Of a stretch of DNA of 42,927 bases, positions 8,557 to 21,056 are shown in pieces. The DNA lies in the NCBI RefSeq assembly GCF_003634965.1, contig NZ_RBXP01000017.1, forward strand, positions 1 to 42,927. The letters run 5' to 3'. Source of the stretch: Azonexus fungiphilus. Lineage in GTDB: Bacteria; Pseudomonadota; Gammaproteobacteria; Burkholderiales; Rhodocyclaceae. Numbering within the stretch: position 1 is the first letter of the stretch; each line of letters opens with the position of its first letter. The notes below the pieces were generated by a model that was not told the DNA's origin, did no database searches, and saw only the letters and a list, made by a program, of their open reading frames with translations. Both the position numbers and the translations under genes were made by a program.

Positions 8557-9725
8557 ACGAGCTTTTCGAATACTGGCAACTGCTGCTGGTCCCGGTGTTT
8601 TTTGCCATGGGCTGGGCGGCCGCGCGCGTGGACATGCGCCAGGTCGTGCACGAATCGCGGGCATTGCCGCGTTCCTATTTCAAGGGCCTGAATTTCCTGC
8701 TCAACGAGCAGCCGGACAAGGCGATCGATTCCTTCCTCGAGGTTGCCAAGGTCGACTCGCAGACGGTCGAGCTGCATTTTGCGCTCGGCAACCTGTTCCG
8801 CCGGCGCGGCGAGACCGAGCGGGCGATCCGCATGCACCAGAACCTGCTCGATCTGCCCGATGTCGAGGACAAGCATCGGCTGCAGGCGATGGTCGAGCTG
8901 GGCCAGGACTTCCTCAAGGCCGGTTTGCTCGATCGCGCCGAGGACATCTTCAACAAGCTCCTCGGTACCGCCCGCGAGGCCGATGCCAAGCGCTCGCTGC
9001 TCGAGATCTACCAACTCGGCAAGGAATGGCTGAAAGCGGTCGAGATCGCCCGCGAGATGCCCGATGTCGCCTCGCACAAGGAAATCGCCGAGTTCTACTG
9101 CGAACTGGCGGCCGGTGAGATCATGCGTTCGCGCCACGATTCGGCGCGCCAGTATCTCGACGTCGCGATGCAGGAAAACCGCAAGTGCGTACGGGCCGCG
9201 ATGCTGCTTGGCGACCTGCACCAGCAGGCCGGGCGCAGCGAAGAGGCGATTGCCGCCTGGCAGGCGATCGAGCAGCAGGATCCGGCCTACCTGTCGCTGG
9301 TCGCCCAGCGCCTGCTCGATGCCTACCGCAAGCTCGACCGCCGTGGCGAGGGCATCGCGCTGCTGCGCGGCTACCTCGAGCATTACCCGTCGATCGACCT
9401 GCTCGAAGTGGTCTATCAGCTGGTCCTCGAGAGCGAAGGCAACGAGGCTGCCTACCGGCTGGTGCGCGGCGAACTGCAGCGCAATCCGACGCTGGTCGGT
9501 CTCGAGCGCCTGATGAGCGCGCGCCTGCCGCTGGCCTCGCCGGAAATGCGCGGCGATCTCGAACTCGGCAAGACCATCGTCCAGGGCTACACCCGCCGCC
9601 TGTCGCGCTATCGGTGCAATAATTGCGGCTTCAAGGCGCGCCAGTTCTACTGGCGTTGTCCGGCCTGCGGCGGCTGGGAAACCAGCCCGCCGCGACGCAG
9701 TGAAGAATTCGATCAATCCCTGTAG
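8553..9725 (+). CDS. lapB: lipopolysaccharide assembly protein LapB (YciM)
   Basis: 390 residues: an N-terminal membrane anchor (YWQLLLVPVFFAMGWAAAR), then about nine TPR-type helical repeats through the middle, and a C-terminal rubredoxin-like zinc module with two CxxC pairs (YRCNNCGF ... WRCPACGGW). In E. coli LapB couples LPS transport to LpxC turnover by FtsH; the same domain order here supports that role. ATG 8553 overlaps the lapA stop and gives the family's N-terminus. Downstream are rfaE1 and hldD for LPS-core heptose, so the cluster is devoted to LPS supply. Confidence 0.94.
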   Translation: MNELFEYWQLLLVPVFFAMGWAAARVDMRQVVHESRALPRSYFKGLNFLLNEQPDKAIDSFLEVAKVDSQTVELHFALGNLFRRRGETERAIRMHQNLLDLPDVEDKHRLQAMVELGQDFLKAGLLDRAEDIFNKLLGTAREADAKRSLLEIYQLGKEWLKAVEIAREMPDVASHKEIAEFYCELAAGEIMRSRHDSARQYLDVAMQENRKCVRAAMLLGDLHQQAGRSEEAIAAWQAIEQQDPAYLSLVAQRLLDAYRKLDRRGEGIALLRGYLEHYPSIDLLEVVYQLVLESEGNEAAYRLVRGELQRNPTLVGLERLMSARLPLASPEMRGDLELGKTIVQGYTRRLSRYRCNNCGFKARQFYWRCPACGGWETSPPRRSEEFDQSL

Positions 9726-9732
9726 GTCCTCG

Positions 9733-10659
9733 ATGCTGGAAAAACTCTCGCAGGTTCGCCTGCTCGTCGTCGGCGACGTCATGCTCGACCGTTACTGGTT
9801 TGGCGAGGTCAGCCGGATTTCGCCGGAAGCGCCGGTGCCGGTGGTCAAGGTCGAGCGCATGGAAGAACGCCTCGGCGGCGCCGCCAACGTCGCCCGCAAT
9901 GCCGCCTCGCTCGGCGCGCGGACGACCCTGCTCTCGGTCGTTGGCGACGACGAGGCTGGGCGCTCGCTCGGCTGCCTGCTGGCCGAGGGTGGAATTTCGG
10001 CCGATTTGCAGGTCGACCGTGACATTGCCACGACGGTCAAGCTGCGCGTCATCGGCCGCCAGCAGCAACTGCTGCGCATCGATTTCGAGACGGCGCCGTC
10101 GCACGAGGTGCTGCAGGCCAAGCTCGCCGAATTCGAGCGCCGGCTGGCCGACTGCGACATCGTCATCCTCTCCGATTACGGCAAGGGCGGCCTCACCCAC
10201 ATCGCCGAGATGATCCGTCTCGCCCGCGCTGCTGCCAAGCCGGTGCTGGTCGATCCCAAGGGCGACGAGTGGGGCAAGTACGCCGGGGCGACGGTGATCA
10301 CGCCGAACCGCTCGGAATTGCGCGACGTCGTCGGTCGCTGGTCGTCGGACGCCGACCTGTTCGCCAAGGCCGACAAGCTGCGCGGCGAACTCGGCCTCGA
10401 GGCCCTGCTGGTCACCCGCAGCGAGGAGGGCATGACGCTCTTCGCCGACGGCCAGACCTTCCACCAGGCAGCGCAGGCGCGCGAGGTCTTCGACGTCTCC
10501 GGTGCCGGCGATACCGTCATCGCCACGCTCGCCGTGATGCTTGCCGCCGGTGCCGACTGGGCCGAGGCCATCCGCATCGCCAACATCGCCGCCGGCATCG
10601 TCGTCGGCAAGCTCGGCACCGCCGTCGTCACCCGCGACGAAATCGCCGGCGCCCTGTAA
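9733..10659 (+). CDS. rfaE1: D-glycero-beta-D-manno-heptose-7-phosphate kinase (RfaE domain I)
   Basis: A 308-residue PfkB/ribokinase-family kinase that phosphorylates heptose 7-phosphate to the 1,7-bisphosphate for the LPS core. Family motifs: [27 protein letters not shown], the GG-rich substrate segment [27 protein letters not shown] and the catalytic [15 protein letters not shown] (PfkB signature 2). In E. coli this domain is fused to the ADP-heptose adenylyltransferase in HldE; here only the kinase domain is present, so the adenylyltransferase (rfaE2/hldC) must be elsewhere. I start at ATG 9733; an in-frame start at 9700 would overlap lapB by 26 bases. Confidence 0.92.
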   Translation: MLEKLSQVRLLVVGDVMLDRYWFGEVSRISPEAPVPVVKVERMEERLGGAANVARNAASLGARTTLLSVVGDDEAGRSLGCLLAEGGISADLQVDRDIATTVKLRVIGRQQQLLRIDFETAPSHEVLQAKLAEFERRLADCDIVILSDYGKGGLTHIAEMIRLARAAAKPVLVDPKGDEWGKYAGATVITPNRSELRDVVGRWSSDADLFAKADKLRGELGLEALLVTRSEEGMTLFADGQTFHQAAQAREVFDVSGAGDTVIATLAVMLAAGADWAEAIRIANIAAGIVVGKLGTAVVTRDEIAGAL

Positions 10660-10669
10660 AGGAGAGAAC

Positions 10670-11668
10670 ATGTACACCATCGTCACCGGTGCCGCCGGCT
10701 TCATCGGCTCCAATATCGTCAAGGCGCTCAACGAGCGCGGCGTGACCAAGATCATCGCCGTCGACAACCTGAGCAAGGCGGAAAAATTCAAGAACCTGCT
10801 CGATTGCGAAATCGCCGACTACATCGACAAGCAGGACTTCATTGCCCGCATCCAGGCCGGCCATTTCGACGGCGACGTCGATGCCATCTTCCACGAGGGC
10901 GCCTGTTCCGACACCATGGAAACCGACGGCCGCTACATGATGGAGAACAACTTCCGTTACTCCAGCATCCTGCTCGACTGGTGCCTCGACCAGGACGTCC
11001 AGTTCCTCTACGCCTCGTCGGCGGCAACCTACGGCGCGTCCAGCGTGTTCAAGGAAGAGCGCCAGTACGAGGGGCCGCTGAACGTCTACGGCTACTCCAA
11101 GTTCCTGTTCGACCAGGTCGTCCGCCAGCGTCTGGCGCAGCAGCCGTCGTCGCAGATCGTCGGCTTCCGCTACTTCAACGTCTACGGCCCGCGCGAGAAT
11201 CACAAGGGGCGCATGGCCTCGGTCGCCTTCCACAACTTCAACCAGTTCCGTGCCGACGGCAAGGTCAAGCTGTTCGAGGGCTCGCACGGCTACGAGAATG
11301 GCGGCCAGATGCGCGATTTCGTCTTCGTCGGCGACGTCGCCAAGGTCAATCTGTTCTTCCTGGATCACCCGGAAAAGTCCGGCATCTTCAACCTCGGCTC
11401 GGGCCGGGCGCAGAGCTTCAACGACGTCGCCGTGGCTGCGGTCAACGGCTGCCGCAAGGCGCAGGGTGAAGCGTCGCTGGGTCTGGCGGAACTTCGGGCA
11501 CAGGGCTTGCTCGAATACGTCGCCTTCCCCGAGGCGCTCAAGGGCAAGTACCAGGCGTTCACGCAGGCCGATCTGACCCGGCTGCGCGAGGCTGGCTACG
11601 AGGCGCCGATGGCGACGGTCGAGGAGGGCGTTTCCCAATACATCGACTGGTTGCACGCCCATGTATAA
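10670..11668 (+). CDS. hldD: ADP-L-glycero-D-manno-heptose 6-epimerase
   Basis: A 332-residue extended-SDR epimerase making ADP-L-glycero-D-manno-heptose for the LPS inner core. It has the Rossmann glycine motif [10 protein letters not shown] (about 6-15), [13 protein letters not shown] typical of HldD/Rfa[10 protein letters not shown], the catalytic YGYSKFLFD (Y-x3-K), and [20 protein letters not shown] strong AAAGGAGAG (10657-10665) precedes ATG 10670, deciding the start over upstream open codons that overlap rfaE1. Its end overlaps cysM by eight bases. Confidence 0.96.
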   Translation: MYTIVTGAAGFIGSNIVKALNERGVTKIIAVDNLSKAEKFKNLLDCEIADYIDKQDFIARIQAGHFDGDVDAIFHEGACSDTMETDGRYMMENNFRYSSILLDWCLDQDVQFLYASSAATYGASSVFKEERQYEGPLNVYGYSKFLFDQVVRQRLAQQPSSQIVGFRYFNVYGPRENHKGRMASVAFHNFNQFRADGKVKLFEGSHGYENGGQMRDFVFVGDVAKVNLFFLDHPEKSGIFNLGSGRAQSFNDVAVAAVNGCRKAQGEASLGLAELRAQGLLEYVAFPEALKGKYQAFTQADLTRLREAGYEAPMATVEEGVSQYIDWLHAHV

Positions 11669-12560
11669 AACCCTGCAGGATTTTGTCGGAAACACGCCGC
11701 TGGTTCGCCTGCAGCGCATTCCCGGCGTCGATAACGAACGCCGTGGCAACGTCATCCTGGCCAAGCTCGAAGGCAACAATCCGGCCGGTTCGGTCAAGGA
11801 CCGCCCGGCGCTGTCGATGATCCAGCGTGCCGAAGCGCGCGGCGACATCAAGCCGGGCGACACGCTGATCGAAGCGACCTCCGGCAACACCGGCATCGCG
11901 CTGGCGATGGCCGCAGCGATCAAGGGTTACAAGATGATCCTGGTGATGCCCGAGAACCAGAGCATCGAGCGCCGCCAGAGCATGCGTGCCTACGGCGCCG
12001 AACTGGTGCTGACGCCCAAGGACGGCGGCATGGAGCTGTGCCGCGACGTCGCCGAACGCATGCGCGACGAAGGCAAGGGCATCATCCTCGACCAGTTCGC
12101 CAACCCGGACAATCCGGTCGCCCACTACGAGGGCACTGGCCCGGAAATCTGGCGTGACACCGGCGGCCGTATCAGCCATTTCGTGTCGAGCATGGGCACC
12201 ACCGGCACGATCATGGGCACCAGCCGCTACCTCAAGGAAATGAACCCGGCGATCACCATCGTCGGCTGCCAGCCGGACGAAGGCAGCCAGATTCCCGGCA
12301 TCCGCAAGTGGCCGGAAGCCTACCTGCCGAAGATCTACGCGCCGACCAATGTCGACCGCATCGAATACGTCAGCCAGGCCGATGCCGAGGCGATGACCCG
12401 GCGCCTTGCCGTCGAGGAAGGCATCTTTGCCGGCATTTCGTCCGGCGGCGCGCTCGCCGTGGCGCTGCGCATCGCCGCCCAGGTCGAGAATGCGACCATC
12501 GTCTCGATCGTCTGCGACCGCGGCGACCGCTACCTGTCGACCGGCGTCTTCCCCGCATGA
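11661..12560 (+). CDS. cysM: cysteine synthase B
   Basis: A 299-residue fold-type II PLP enzyme forming L-cysteine from O-acetylserine and sulfide or thiosulfate. Seen: [15 protein letters not shown], the Schiff-base lysine K46 in [11 protein letters not shown], the cofactor loop TSGNTG (73-78), [18 protein letters not shown], and [13 protein letters not shown] at the end. The '[15 protein letters not shown]' and [17 protein letters not shown] segments resemble CysM more than CysK. It overlaps hldD by eight bases and the next gene by four, so the run is compactly co-transcribed. Confidence 0.94.
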   Translation: MYKTLQDFVGNTPLVRLQRIPGVDNERRGNVILAKLEGNNPAGSVKDRPALSMIQRAEARGDIKPGDTLIEATSGNTGIALAMAAAIKGYKMILVMPENQSIERRQSMRAYGAELVLTPKDGGMELCRDVAERMRDEGKGIILDQFANPDNPVAHYEGTGPEIWRDTGGRISHFVSSMGTTGTIMGTSRYLKEMNPAITIVGCQPDEGSQIPGIRKWPEAYLPKIYAPTNVDRIEYVSQADAEAMTRRLAVEEGIFAGISSGGALAVALRIAAQVENATIVSIVCDRGDRYLSTGVFPA

Positions 12561-13345
12561 AGCCGGTCCTCGTCTTCGACATCGAGACCATTCCCGACGT
12601 TGCCGGTCTGCGCCGGATCAACGATCTGCCGGGCGAGCTGTCCGATGCCGAGGTCGCCGAACTCGCCTTCCAGCAGCGCCGGGCGAAGAACGGCAGCGAC
12701 TTCCTGCCGCTGCACCTGCAGCGCATCGTCGCCATCTCCTGCGTGCTGCGTACGCTCGAAGGCTTCAAGGTGTGGTCGCTGGCCGAGCCGGATCTCGACG
12801 AAGGCGCGATCATCCAGCGCTTCTTCGACGGCATCGAGAAATTCACGCCGCAGATCGTCTCCTGGAACGGCGGTGGCTTCGATCTGCCGGTGCTGCACTA
12901 CCGCGGCATGCTGCACGGCGTTTCGGCGCCGCGCTACTGGGACATGGGCGACGGCGACTACGCCGACTCGCGCGACTTCAAGTGGAACAACTACATCAGC
13001 CGCTACCACACCCGTCACCTCGACCTGATGGATCTGCTGGCGATGTACAACGGCCGCGCCAACGCGCCGCTCGACGAACTGGCCAAGCTGTTCGGCTTTC
13101 CCGGCAAGCTCGGCATGGACGGCAGCAAGGTCTGGGACGCCTGGCAGGCCGGTCAGGCCGCCGACATCCGCGATTACTGCGAAACCGACGTGGTCAATAC
13201 CTATCTGGTCTACAACCGCTTCCGGCGCATGCGCGGCGAATTGAGCGCCGCCGAGGAGCTGGCCGAGCAGGCTTTCGTCAAGGCCCAGCTGGCCCGGATC
13301 GACGCCCAGCACTGGCGCGAGTTTCTTGCTGCCTGGCCAGAATGA
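12557..13345 (+). CDS. predicted 3'-5' exonuclease, PolB-exonuclease-like
   Basis: 262 residues of a DnaQ-fold nuclease family related to the proofreading domain of DNA polymerase B. The acidic metal-binding residues are visible as ExoI VFDIETIP (Asp/Glu near residues 7-9), ExoII IVSWNGGGFDLPVL, and ExoIII YCETDVVNTYLVY. HLDLMDLLAMYNGRANAPLDELAKLFGFPGK is also characteristic. It starts at ATG 12557 overlapping the cysM stop (ATGA), giving the family length; a longer upstream open stretch in this frame only crosses cysM. Its cellular role is not established; repair or RNA processing are both possible. Confidence 0.85.
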   Translation: MKPVLVFDIETIPDVAGLRRINDLPGELSDAEVAELAFQQRRAKNGSDFLPLHLQRIVAISCVLRTLEGFKVWSLAEPDLDEGAIIQRFFDGIEKFTPQIVSWNGGGFDLPVLHYRGMLHGVSAPRYWDMGDGDYADSRDFKWNNYISRYHTRHLDLMDLLAMYNGRANAPLDELAKLFGFPGKLGMDGSKVWDAWQAGQAADIRDYCETDVVNTYLVYNRFRRMRGELSAAEELAEQAFVKAQLARIDAQHWREFLAAWPE

Positions 13346-13362
13346 TGCCGGGCGACTGACGT

Positions 13363-13368
13363 TATAAT
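13363..13368 (+). promoter_or_regulatory. candidate -10 element for ppa
   Basis: An exact TATAAT lies 35 bases before the ppa start in an otherwise GC-rich gap. The expected -35 position (about 13340-13345) shows no good TTGACA match, so this is a candidate only. Confidence 0.4.
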
Positions 13369-13402
13369 TACGGTTTCACAAACCAGACGCAGAGAGCTCA
13401 CG

Positions 13403-13939
13403 ATGTCCCTGAACAACGTTTCTTCCGGCAAGTCCCTGCCCGACGACTTCAACGTCATCATCGAAATCACCGCCAATTCCGATCCGGTCAAGTACGAAGT
13501 GGACAAGGAATCCGGCGCCGTCTTCGTCGACCGTTTCCTCGGTACGTCGATGCACTATCCCTGCAACTACGGCTACATCAACAACACCATCGCCGGCGAC
13601 GGCGACCCGGTCGACGTGCTGGTCGTCACCCCGTTCCCGCTGCCGCCGGGCGTCGTCATCCGCTGCCGTCCGCTCGGCATGCTGGCCATGGAAGACGAAG
13701 GCGGCCAGGACGCCAAGCTGCTGGCCGTGCCGGTTTCCAAGCTGACCCCGCTGTACAACGACGTCAAGACCTACGAAGACATCCCCGAGCTGCTGCGCAA
13801 GCAGATCTCGCATTTCTTCGAGCACTACAAGGACCTCGAGCCGGGCAAGTGGGTCAAGGTGGTCGGCTGGCAAGGCATCGAAGCCGCCCAGAAGGAAGTC
13901 ATGGACGGCGTCGCCCGTTACCAGGCCGAAGCCAAGTAA
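13403..13939 (+). CDS. ppa: inorganic pyrophosphatase
   Basis: 178-residue family I pyrophosphatase, the usual prokaryotic length. It hydrolyses pyrophosphate released by biosynthesis, with Mg2+. Conserved elements: [19 protein letters not shown], the Tyr/Asp-rich core [23 protein letters not shown] containing the metal-binding aspartates, and [32 protein letters not shown]. It is preceded by its own likely -10 element and followed after three bases by nadE. Confidence 0.97.
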   Translation: MSLNNVSSGKSLPDDFNVIIEITANSDPVKYEVDKESGAVFVDRFLGTSMHYPCNYGYINNTIAGDGDPVDVLVVTPFPLPPGVVIRCRPLGMLAMEDEGGQDAKLLAVPVSKLTPLYNDVKTYEDIPELLRKQISHFFEHYKDLEPGKWVKVVGWQGIEAAQKEVMDGVARYQAEAK

Positions 13940-13942
13940 GTC

Positions 13943-15929
<1,987 letters not shown>

Positions 15930-15940
15930 TTTTTGCCCGG

Positions 15941-15962
15941 ATCTGACGGTCGACCGTCAGAT
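15941..15962. repeat. intergenic perfect palindrome, copy 1 (22 bp)
   Basis: Twelve bases after glnB is a perfect 22-bp palindrome whose core is TGACGGTCGACCGTCA, extended by ATC/GAT. It lies between the convergent genes glnB and smr. The same core recurs at 35088-35103, and shorter forms at 29446-29457 and 36074-36083. As RNA it could fold on either strand, but only a short T-run follows on the plus strand, so terminator action is possible rather than clear. Confidence 0.85.
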
Positions 15963-15968
15963 TTCAGC

Positions 15969-15986
15969 AAAAACCGACGGGGCGGC

Positions 15987-16000
<14 letters not shown>
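15969..16000 (-). terminator. rho-independent terminator for smr
   Basis: Read on the minus strand, ACGGGGC and GCCCCGT form a 7-bp stem around a 10-base loop that contains the smr stop codon; CGG then TTTTT follows (plus-strand A-run 15969-15973). Confidence 0.6.
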
Positions 16001-17981
<1,981 letters not shown>

Positions 17982-20276
17982 ATGGCCAAGAGAAACGACC
18001 CCAGTCCGATGCCCGACAAGATCGGCAGCCTGCTGCAGGAGTCCCGCTGGCTCGGGGTAGGCGCGCTGGCGGTGTTCCTGGTGATGGCCCTGTGGGGTTT
18101 CCAGCGCAGCGATCCGGGCTGGTCGCATGCCGCCGGTGCGGCCGGCCTACAGAACCCGGCCGGCCGCGCCGGCGCCTGGGTCGCCGACCTGATGCTCTAC
18201 GTCTTCGGGATTTCCGCCTGGTGGTGGGTGGTGCTGCTCGGCATGCTCGTCTGGTGGGGCTTCCGCCGCCTGCACGCCAGTGGCGGCGCGGCACATCCGG
18301 TCTATCTGGCAGCCCCAGGCTTCATCATCCTGCTGCTCGCCAGTTGCGCGCTCGAGGCGCTGCGCTTCCACTCGCTCGCGGCACAGTTGCCGCTGGCGCC
18401 GGGTGGCATGCTCGGCCTCGAACTCAGCCGCTGGCTGGCCGGCCTGCTCGGTTTCACCGGCGCCACGCTGTTCCTGCTCGGGCTGATGGCGGCCGCGTGG
18501 AGCGCGTTTTCCGGGATGTCGTGGATCTGGGCCTTCGAGAAGCTCGGCCTGATCCTCGAGGCGCTGACCCTGCTCGTCTACGGCCGCATCGACGCCTGGC
18601 GCGACCGCAAGATCGGGCGCGAGGTCGCGCAGCAGCGCGAAGTCGTCGTCGAGGAAGAGAAGCGTCGGGTCGAACTGCACGAACCGATCGTCATCGAGCC
18701 GCCGGCACCGGTCGAAGTGCCGGTCTCGAAGAAGGCCGAGAAGCGCGTCGAGCGTGAAAAGCAGGCGATGCTCTTCCCCGAGGCGATCGTCGGCGGCACG
18801 CTGCCGCCGCTGCACCTGCTCGATCCGGCGCCGCCGGCGACCGAGACGGTCAGCCCGGAAACCCTCGAATACACGTCGCGCCTGATCGAGCGCAAGCTCG
18901 CCGACTTCGGCGTCCAGGTCAAGGTGCTTGCCGCGATGCCCGGCCCGGTGATCACCCGCTACGAAATCGAGCCGGCGGTCGGCGTCAAGGGCGCCCAGAT
19001 CGTCAATCTGGCGCGCGACCTGGCGCGGGCGCTGGCCATGGTCTCGATCCGCGTCGTCGAGACGGTCCCCGGCAAGTCGTGCATGGCGCTCGAATTGCCG
19101 AATCCGAAGCGGCAGACCGTCAAGCTGTCCGAGATCATCTCGAGCAAGCCGTACAACGACATGAGCAGCCCGCTCACCGTCTGCCTCGGCAAGGACATCG
19201 GCGGCCAGCCGGTGGTTGCCGACCTGGCCAAGACGCCGCACCTGCTGGTCGCCGGCACCACCGGTTCGGGCAAGTCGGTCGGGGTCAACGCGATGATCCT
19301 GTCGATGCTCTACAAATCCGAGCCGGAAAATGTCCGCCTGATCATGGTCGACCCCAAGATGCTCGAACTCTCGATCTACGAGGGTATCCCGCACCTGCTG
19401 GCGCCGGTCGTCACCGACATGAAGCAGGCGGCCAACGCGCTGCACTGGTGCGTCACCGAGATGGAGAAGCGCTACAAGCTGATGTCGGCCATGGGCGTGC
19501 GCAACATCGCCGGCCTCAACGGCAAGATCAAGGACGCCGAGAAGCGCGGCGAGCACATCCCGAACCCGCTCAGCCTGACGCCGGAAGCGCCCGAGCCGCT
19601 GAAGACGATGCCCTTCATAGTCGTCATCATCGACGAGCTGGCCGATCTGATGATGGTCGTCGGCAAGAAGGTCGAGGAGCAGATCGCCCGTCTGGCGCAG
19701 AAGGCCCGTGCCGCCGGCATCCACCTGGTGCTGGCGACGCAGCGGCCGTCGGTGGACGTGATCACCGGTCTGATCAAGGCCAACATCCCGACCCGCCTGT
19801 CCTTCCAGGTCTCGAGCAAGATCGACTCGCGCACCATCCTCGACCAGATGGGCGCCGAAGCCCTGCTCGGCATGGGCGACATGCTTTACCTGGCGCCGGG
19901 CACCGGCTATCCGACCCGCGTGCATGGCGCCTTCGTTTCCGACGACGAGGTGCACCGCGTCGTCGAGCACCTCAAGGCCACCGGCGCGCCGGAGTACGTC
20001 GAGGACATCCTCAACGGCGCCGCCGGCGATGACGAGGGTGGCGGCGAGGCCGGCGAGGGCGGTGGCGGCGATGCCGAGAGCGACCCGCTCTACGACCAGG
20101 CCGTCGATATCGTGCTCAAGAACCAGCGCGCCTCGATCTCGCTCGTCCAGCGCCACCTGCGCATCGGCTACAACCGGTCGGCGCGGCTGATCGAAGCCAT
20201 GGAAAATGCCGGCCTGGTGTCGGCGATGGATGGCCGCGGCGGCCGCGAAGTGCTGATGAAGAAGCCGGCCGAATGA
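17982..20276 (+). CDS. ftsK: DNA translocase FtsK
   Basis: 764 residues. The N-terminus has four or five membrane helices (about 22-40, 70-94, 110-126, 152-176), followed by a charged linker (about 205-290). The motor has an alpha/beta ATPase with Walker [10 protein letters not shown] (about 424-432) and Walker [13 protein letters not shown], plus [29 protein letters not shown]. The last 65 residues, after a Gly/Glu-rich spacer, are the winged-helix gamma domain ([38 protein letters not shown], split here by position) that reads KOPS sites. It pumps chromosome dimers at the division septum and activates XerCD at dif. The linker is shorter than in E. coli, as in many FtsK/SpoIIIE proteins. Confidence 0.95.
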   Translation: MAKRNDPSPMPDKIGSLLQESRWLGVGALAVFLVMALWGFQRSDPGWSHAAGAAGLQNPAGRAGAWVADLMLYVFGISAWWWVVLLGMLVWWGFRRLHASGGAAHPVYLAAPGFIILLLASCALEALRFHSLAAQLPLAPGGMLGLELSRWLAGLLGFTGATLFLLGLMAAAWSAFSGMSWIWAFEKLGLILEALTLLVYGRIDAWRDRKIGREVAQQREVVVEEEKRRVELHEPIVIEPPAPVEVPVSKKAEKRVEREKQAMLFPEAIVGGTLPPLHLLDPAPPATETVSPETLEYTSRLIERKLADFGVQVKVLAAMPGPVITRYEIEPAVGVKGAQIVNLARDLARALAMVSIRVVETVPGKSCMALELPNPKRQTVKLSEIISSKPYNDMSSPLTVCLGKDIGGQPVVADLAKTPHLLVAGTTGSGKSVGVNAMILSMLYKSEPENVRLIMVDPKMLELSIYEGIPHLLAPVVTDMKQAANALHWCVTEMEKRYKLMSAMGVRNIAGLNGKIKDAEKRGEHIPNPLSLTPEAPEPLKTMPFIVVIIDELADLMMVVGKKVEEQIARLAQKARAAGIHLVLATQRPSVDVITGLIKANIPTRLSFQVSSKIDSRTILDQMGAEALLGMGDMLYLAPGTGYPTRVHGAFVSDDEVHRVVEHLKATGAPEYVEDILNGAAGDDEGGGEAGEGGGGDAESDPLYDQAVDIVLKNQRASISLVQRHLRIGYNRSARLIEAMENAGLVSAMDGRGGREVLMKKPAE

Positions 20277-20313
20277 GCCGGCACACCGAACAATCGCTTA
20301 CATACTGACACAG

Positions 20314-20333
20314 CGCCGGCGGCAGCGCCGGCG
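20314..20333. repeat. short GC-rich inverted repeat before lolA
   Basis: CGCCGGC and GCCGGCG form a 7-bp stem around GGCAGC in the 69-bp ftsK-lolA gap. No T-run follows, so it is not an evident terminator; an attenuating or mRNA-stability structure is possible. Confidence 0.35.
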
Positions 20334-20345
20334 TAAGCTGCGCCC

Positions 20346-20966
20346 ATGAAAATTGCCCGAAAAATCCTGTCGACCGTCATGTTCGCTGCCCTGCCGCTGT
20401 TCGCCCACGCCGGCGCCATCGACCAGTTGCGCGGTTTCCTCAACGACACCCGCAGCTACAAGGCCGACTTCGAACAGGCGGTGATCGGCCGCAATGGCCG
20501 CAAGCCGCAGGAATCCTCGGGAACGCTGGCGATCCAGCGGCCGGGCAAGCTGCGCTGGGAAGTGGTCAAGCCCTACCCGCAACTGGTCGTCGGCGACGGC
20601 GAGAAGATCTGGATCCACGATCCCGAACTGCAGCAGGTCACCGTGCGCAAGGCCGGCCAGGCGCTCGGCGGTTCGCCGGCGGCGCTGCTTGCCGGCAGCA
20701 ACGAGCTGGAAAGGAACTTCACGCTGCGCGAAGCCGGCGAGGCCGACGGCCTGGCCTGGGTCGAGGCAGTTCCCAAGGTCGCCGACAGCGGCTTCGAGAA
20801 AGTCCGCATCGGCATGGCCGGGCGCGAGATGAAGGCGATGGAACTGCACGACAACTTCGGCCAGACCACGCACATCCGCCTGCTGCGCGGCGAACGCAAC
20901 CCGGCGCTGGCGGCCGGACTGTTCCGCTTCAAGCCGCCGGCCGGCAGCGACGTCATCGGCGAGTAG
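20346..20966 (+). CDS. lolA: outer-membrane lipoprotein carrier protein LolA
   Basis: 206 residues with a signal peptide (MKIARKILSTVMFAALPLFAHA, cut near residue 22). The body shows LolA features: LRGFLNDTRSYKADFEQAV, the SSGTLAIQRPGKLRWEVVKPYPQLVVGDGEKIWIHDPEL region (described by its ends) and VTVRKAGQALGGSPAALL. The protein ferries lipoproteins through the periplasm from LolCDE to LolB. In many proteobacteria rarA follows immediately; here about 12.8 kb of other genes intervene. Confidence 0.95.
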   Translation: MKIARKILSTVMFAALPLFAHAGAIDQLRGFLNDTRSYKADFEQAVIGRNGRKPQESSGTLAIQRPGKLRWEVVKPYPQLVVGDGEKIWIHDPELQQVTVRKAGQALGGSPAALLAGSNELERNFTLREAGEADGLAWVEAVPKVADSGFEKVRIGMAGREMKAMELHDNFGQTTHIRLLRGERNPALAAGLFRFKPPAGSDVIGE

Positions 20967-21056
20967 GGGCGTCTGGCGGTCCCGGTATTCGTCCGGGATT
21001 GAGCTTCCGGCAAGGATTGGGCAGGATAGCGGCTTTTTGTCCGCCAGCTTGCCGTC

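Noticed and set aside
20967..21056. Search for a riboswitch or Fur box before the TonB receptor
   Set aside because: The 90-bp gap shows no cobalamin-riboswitch B12-box and no AT-rich Fur-type repeat.
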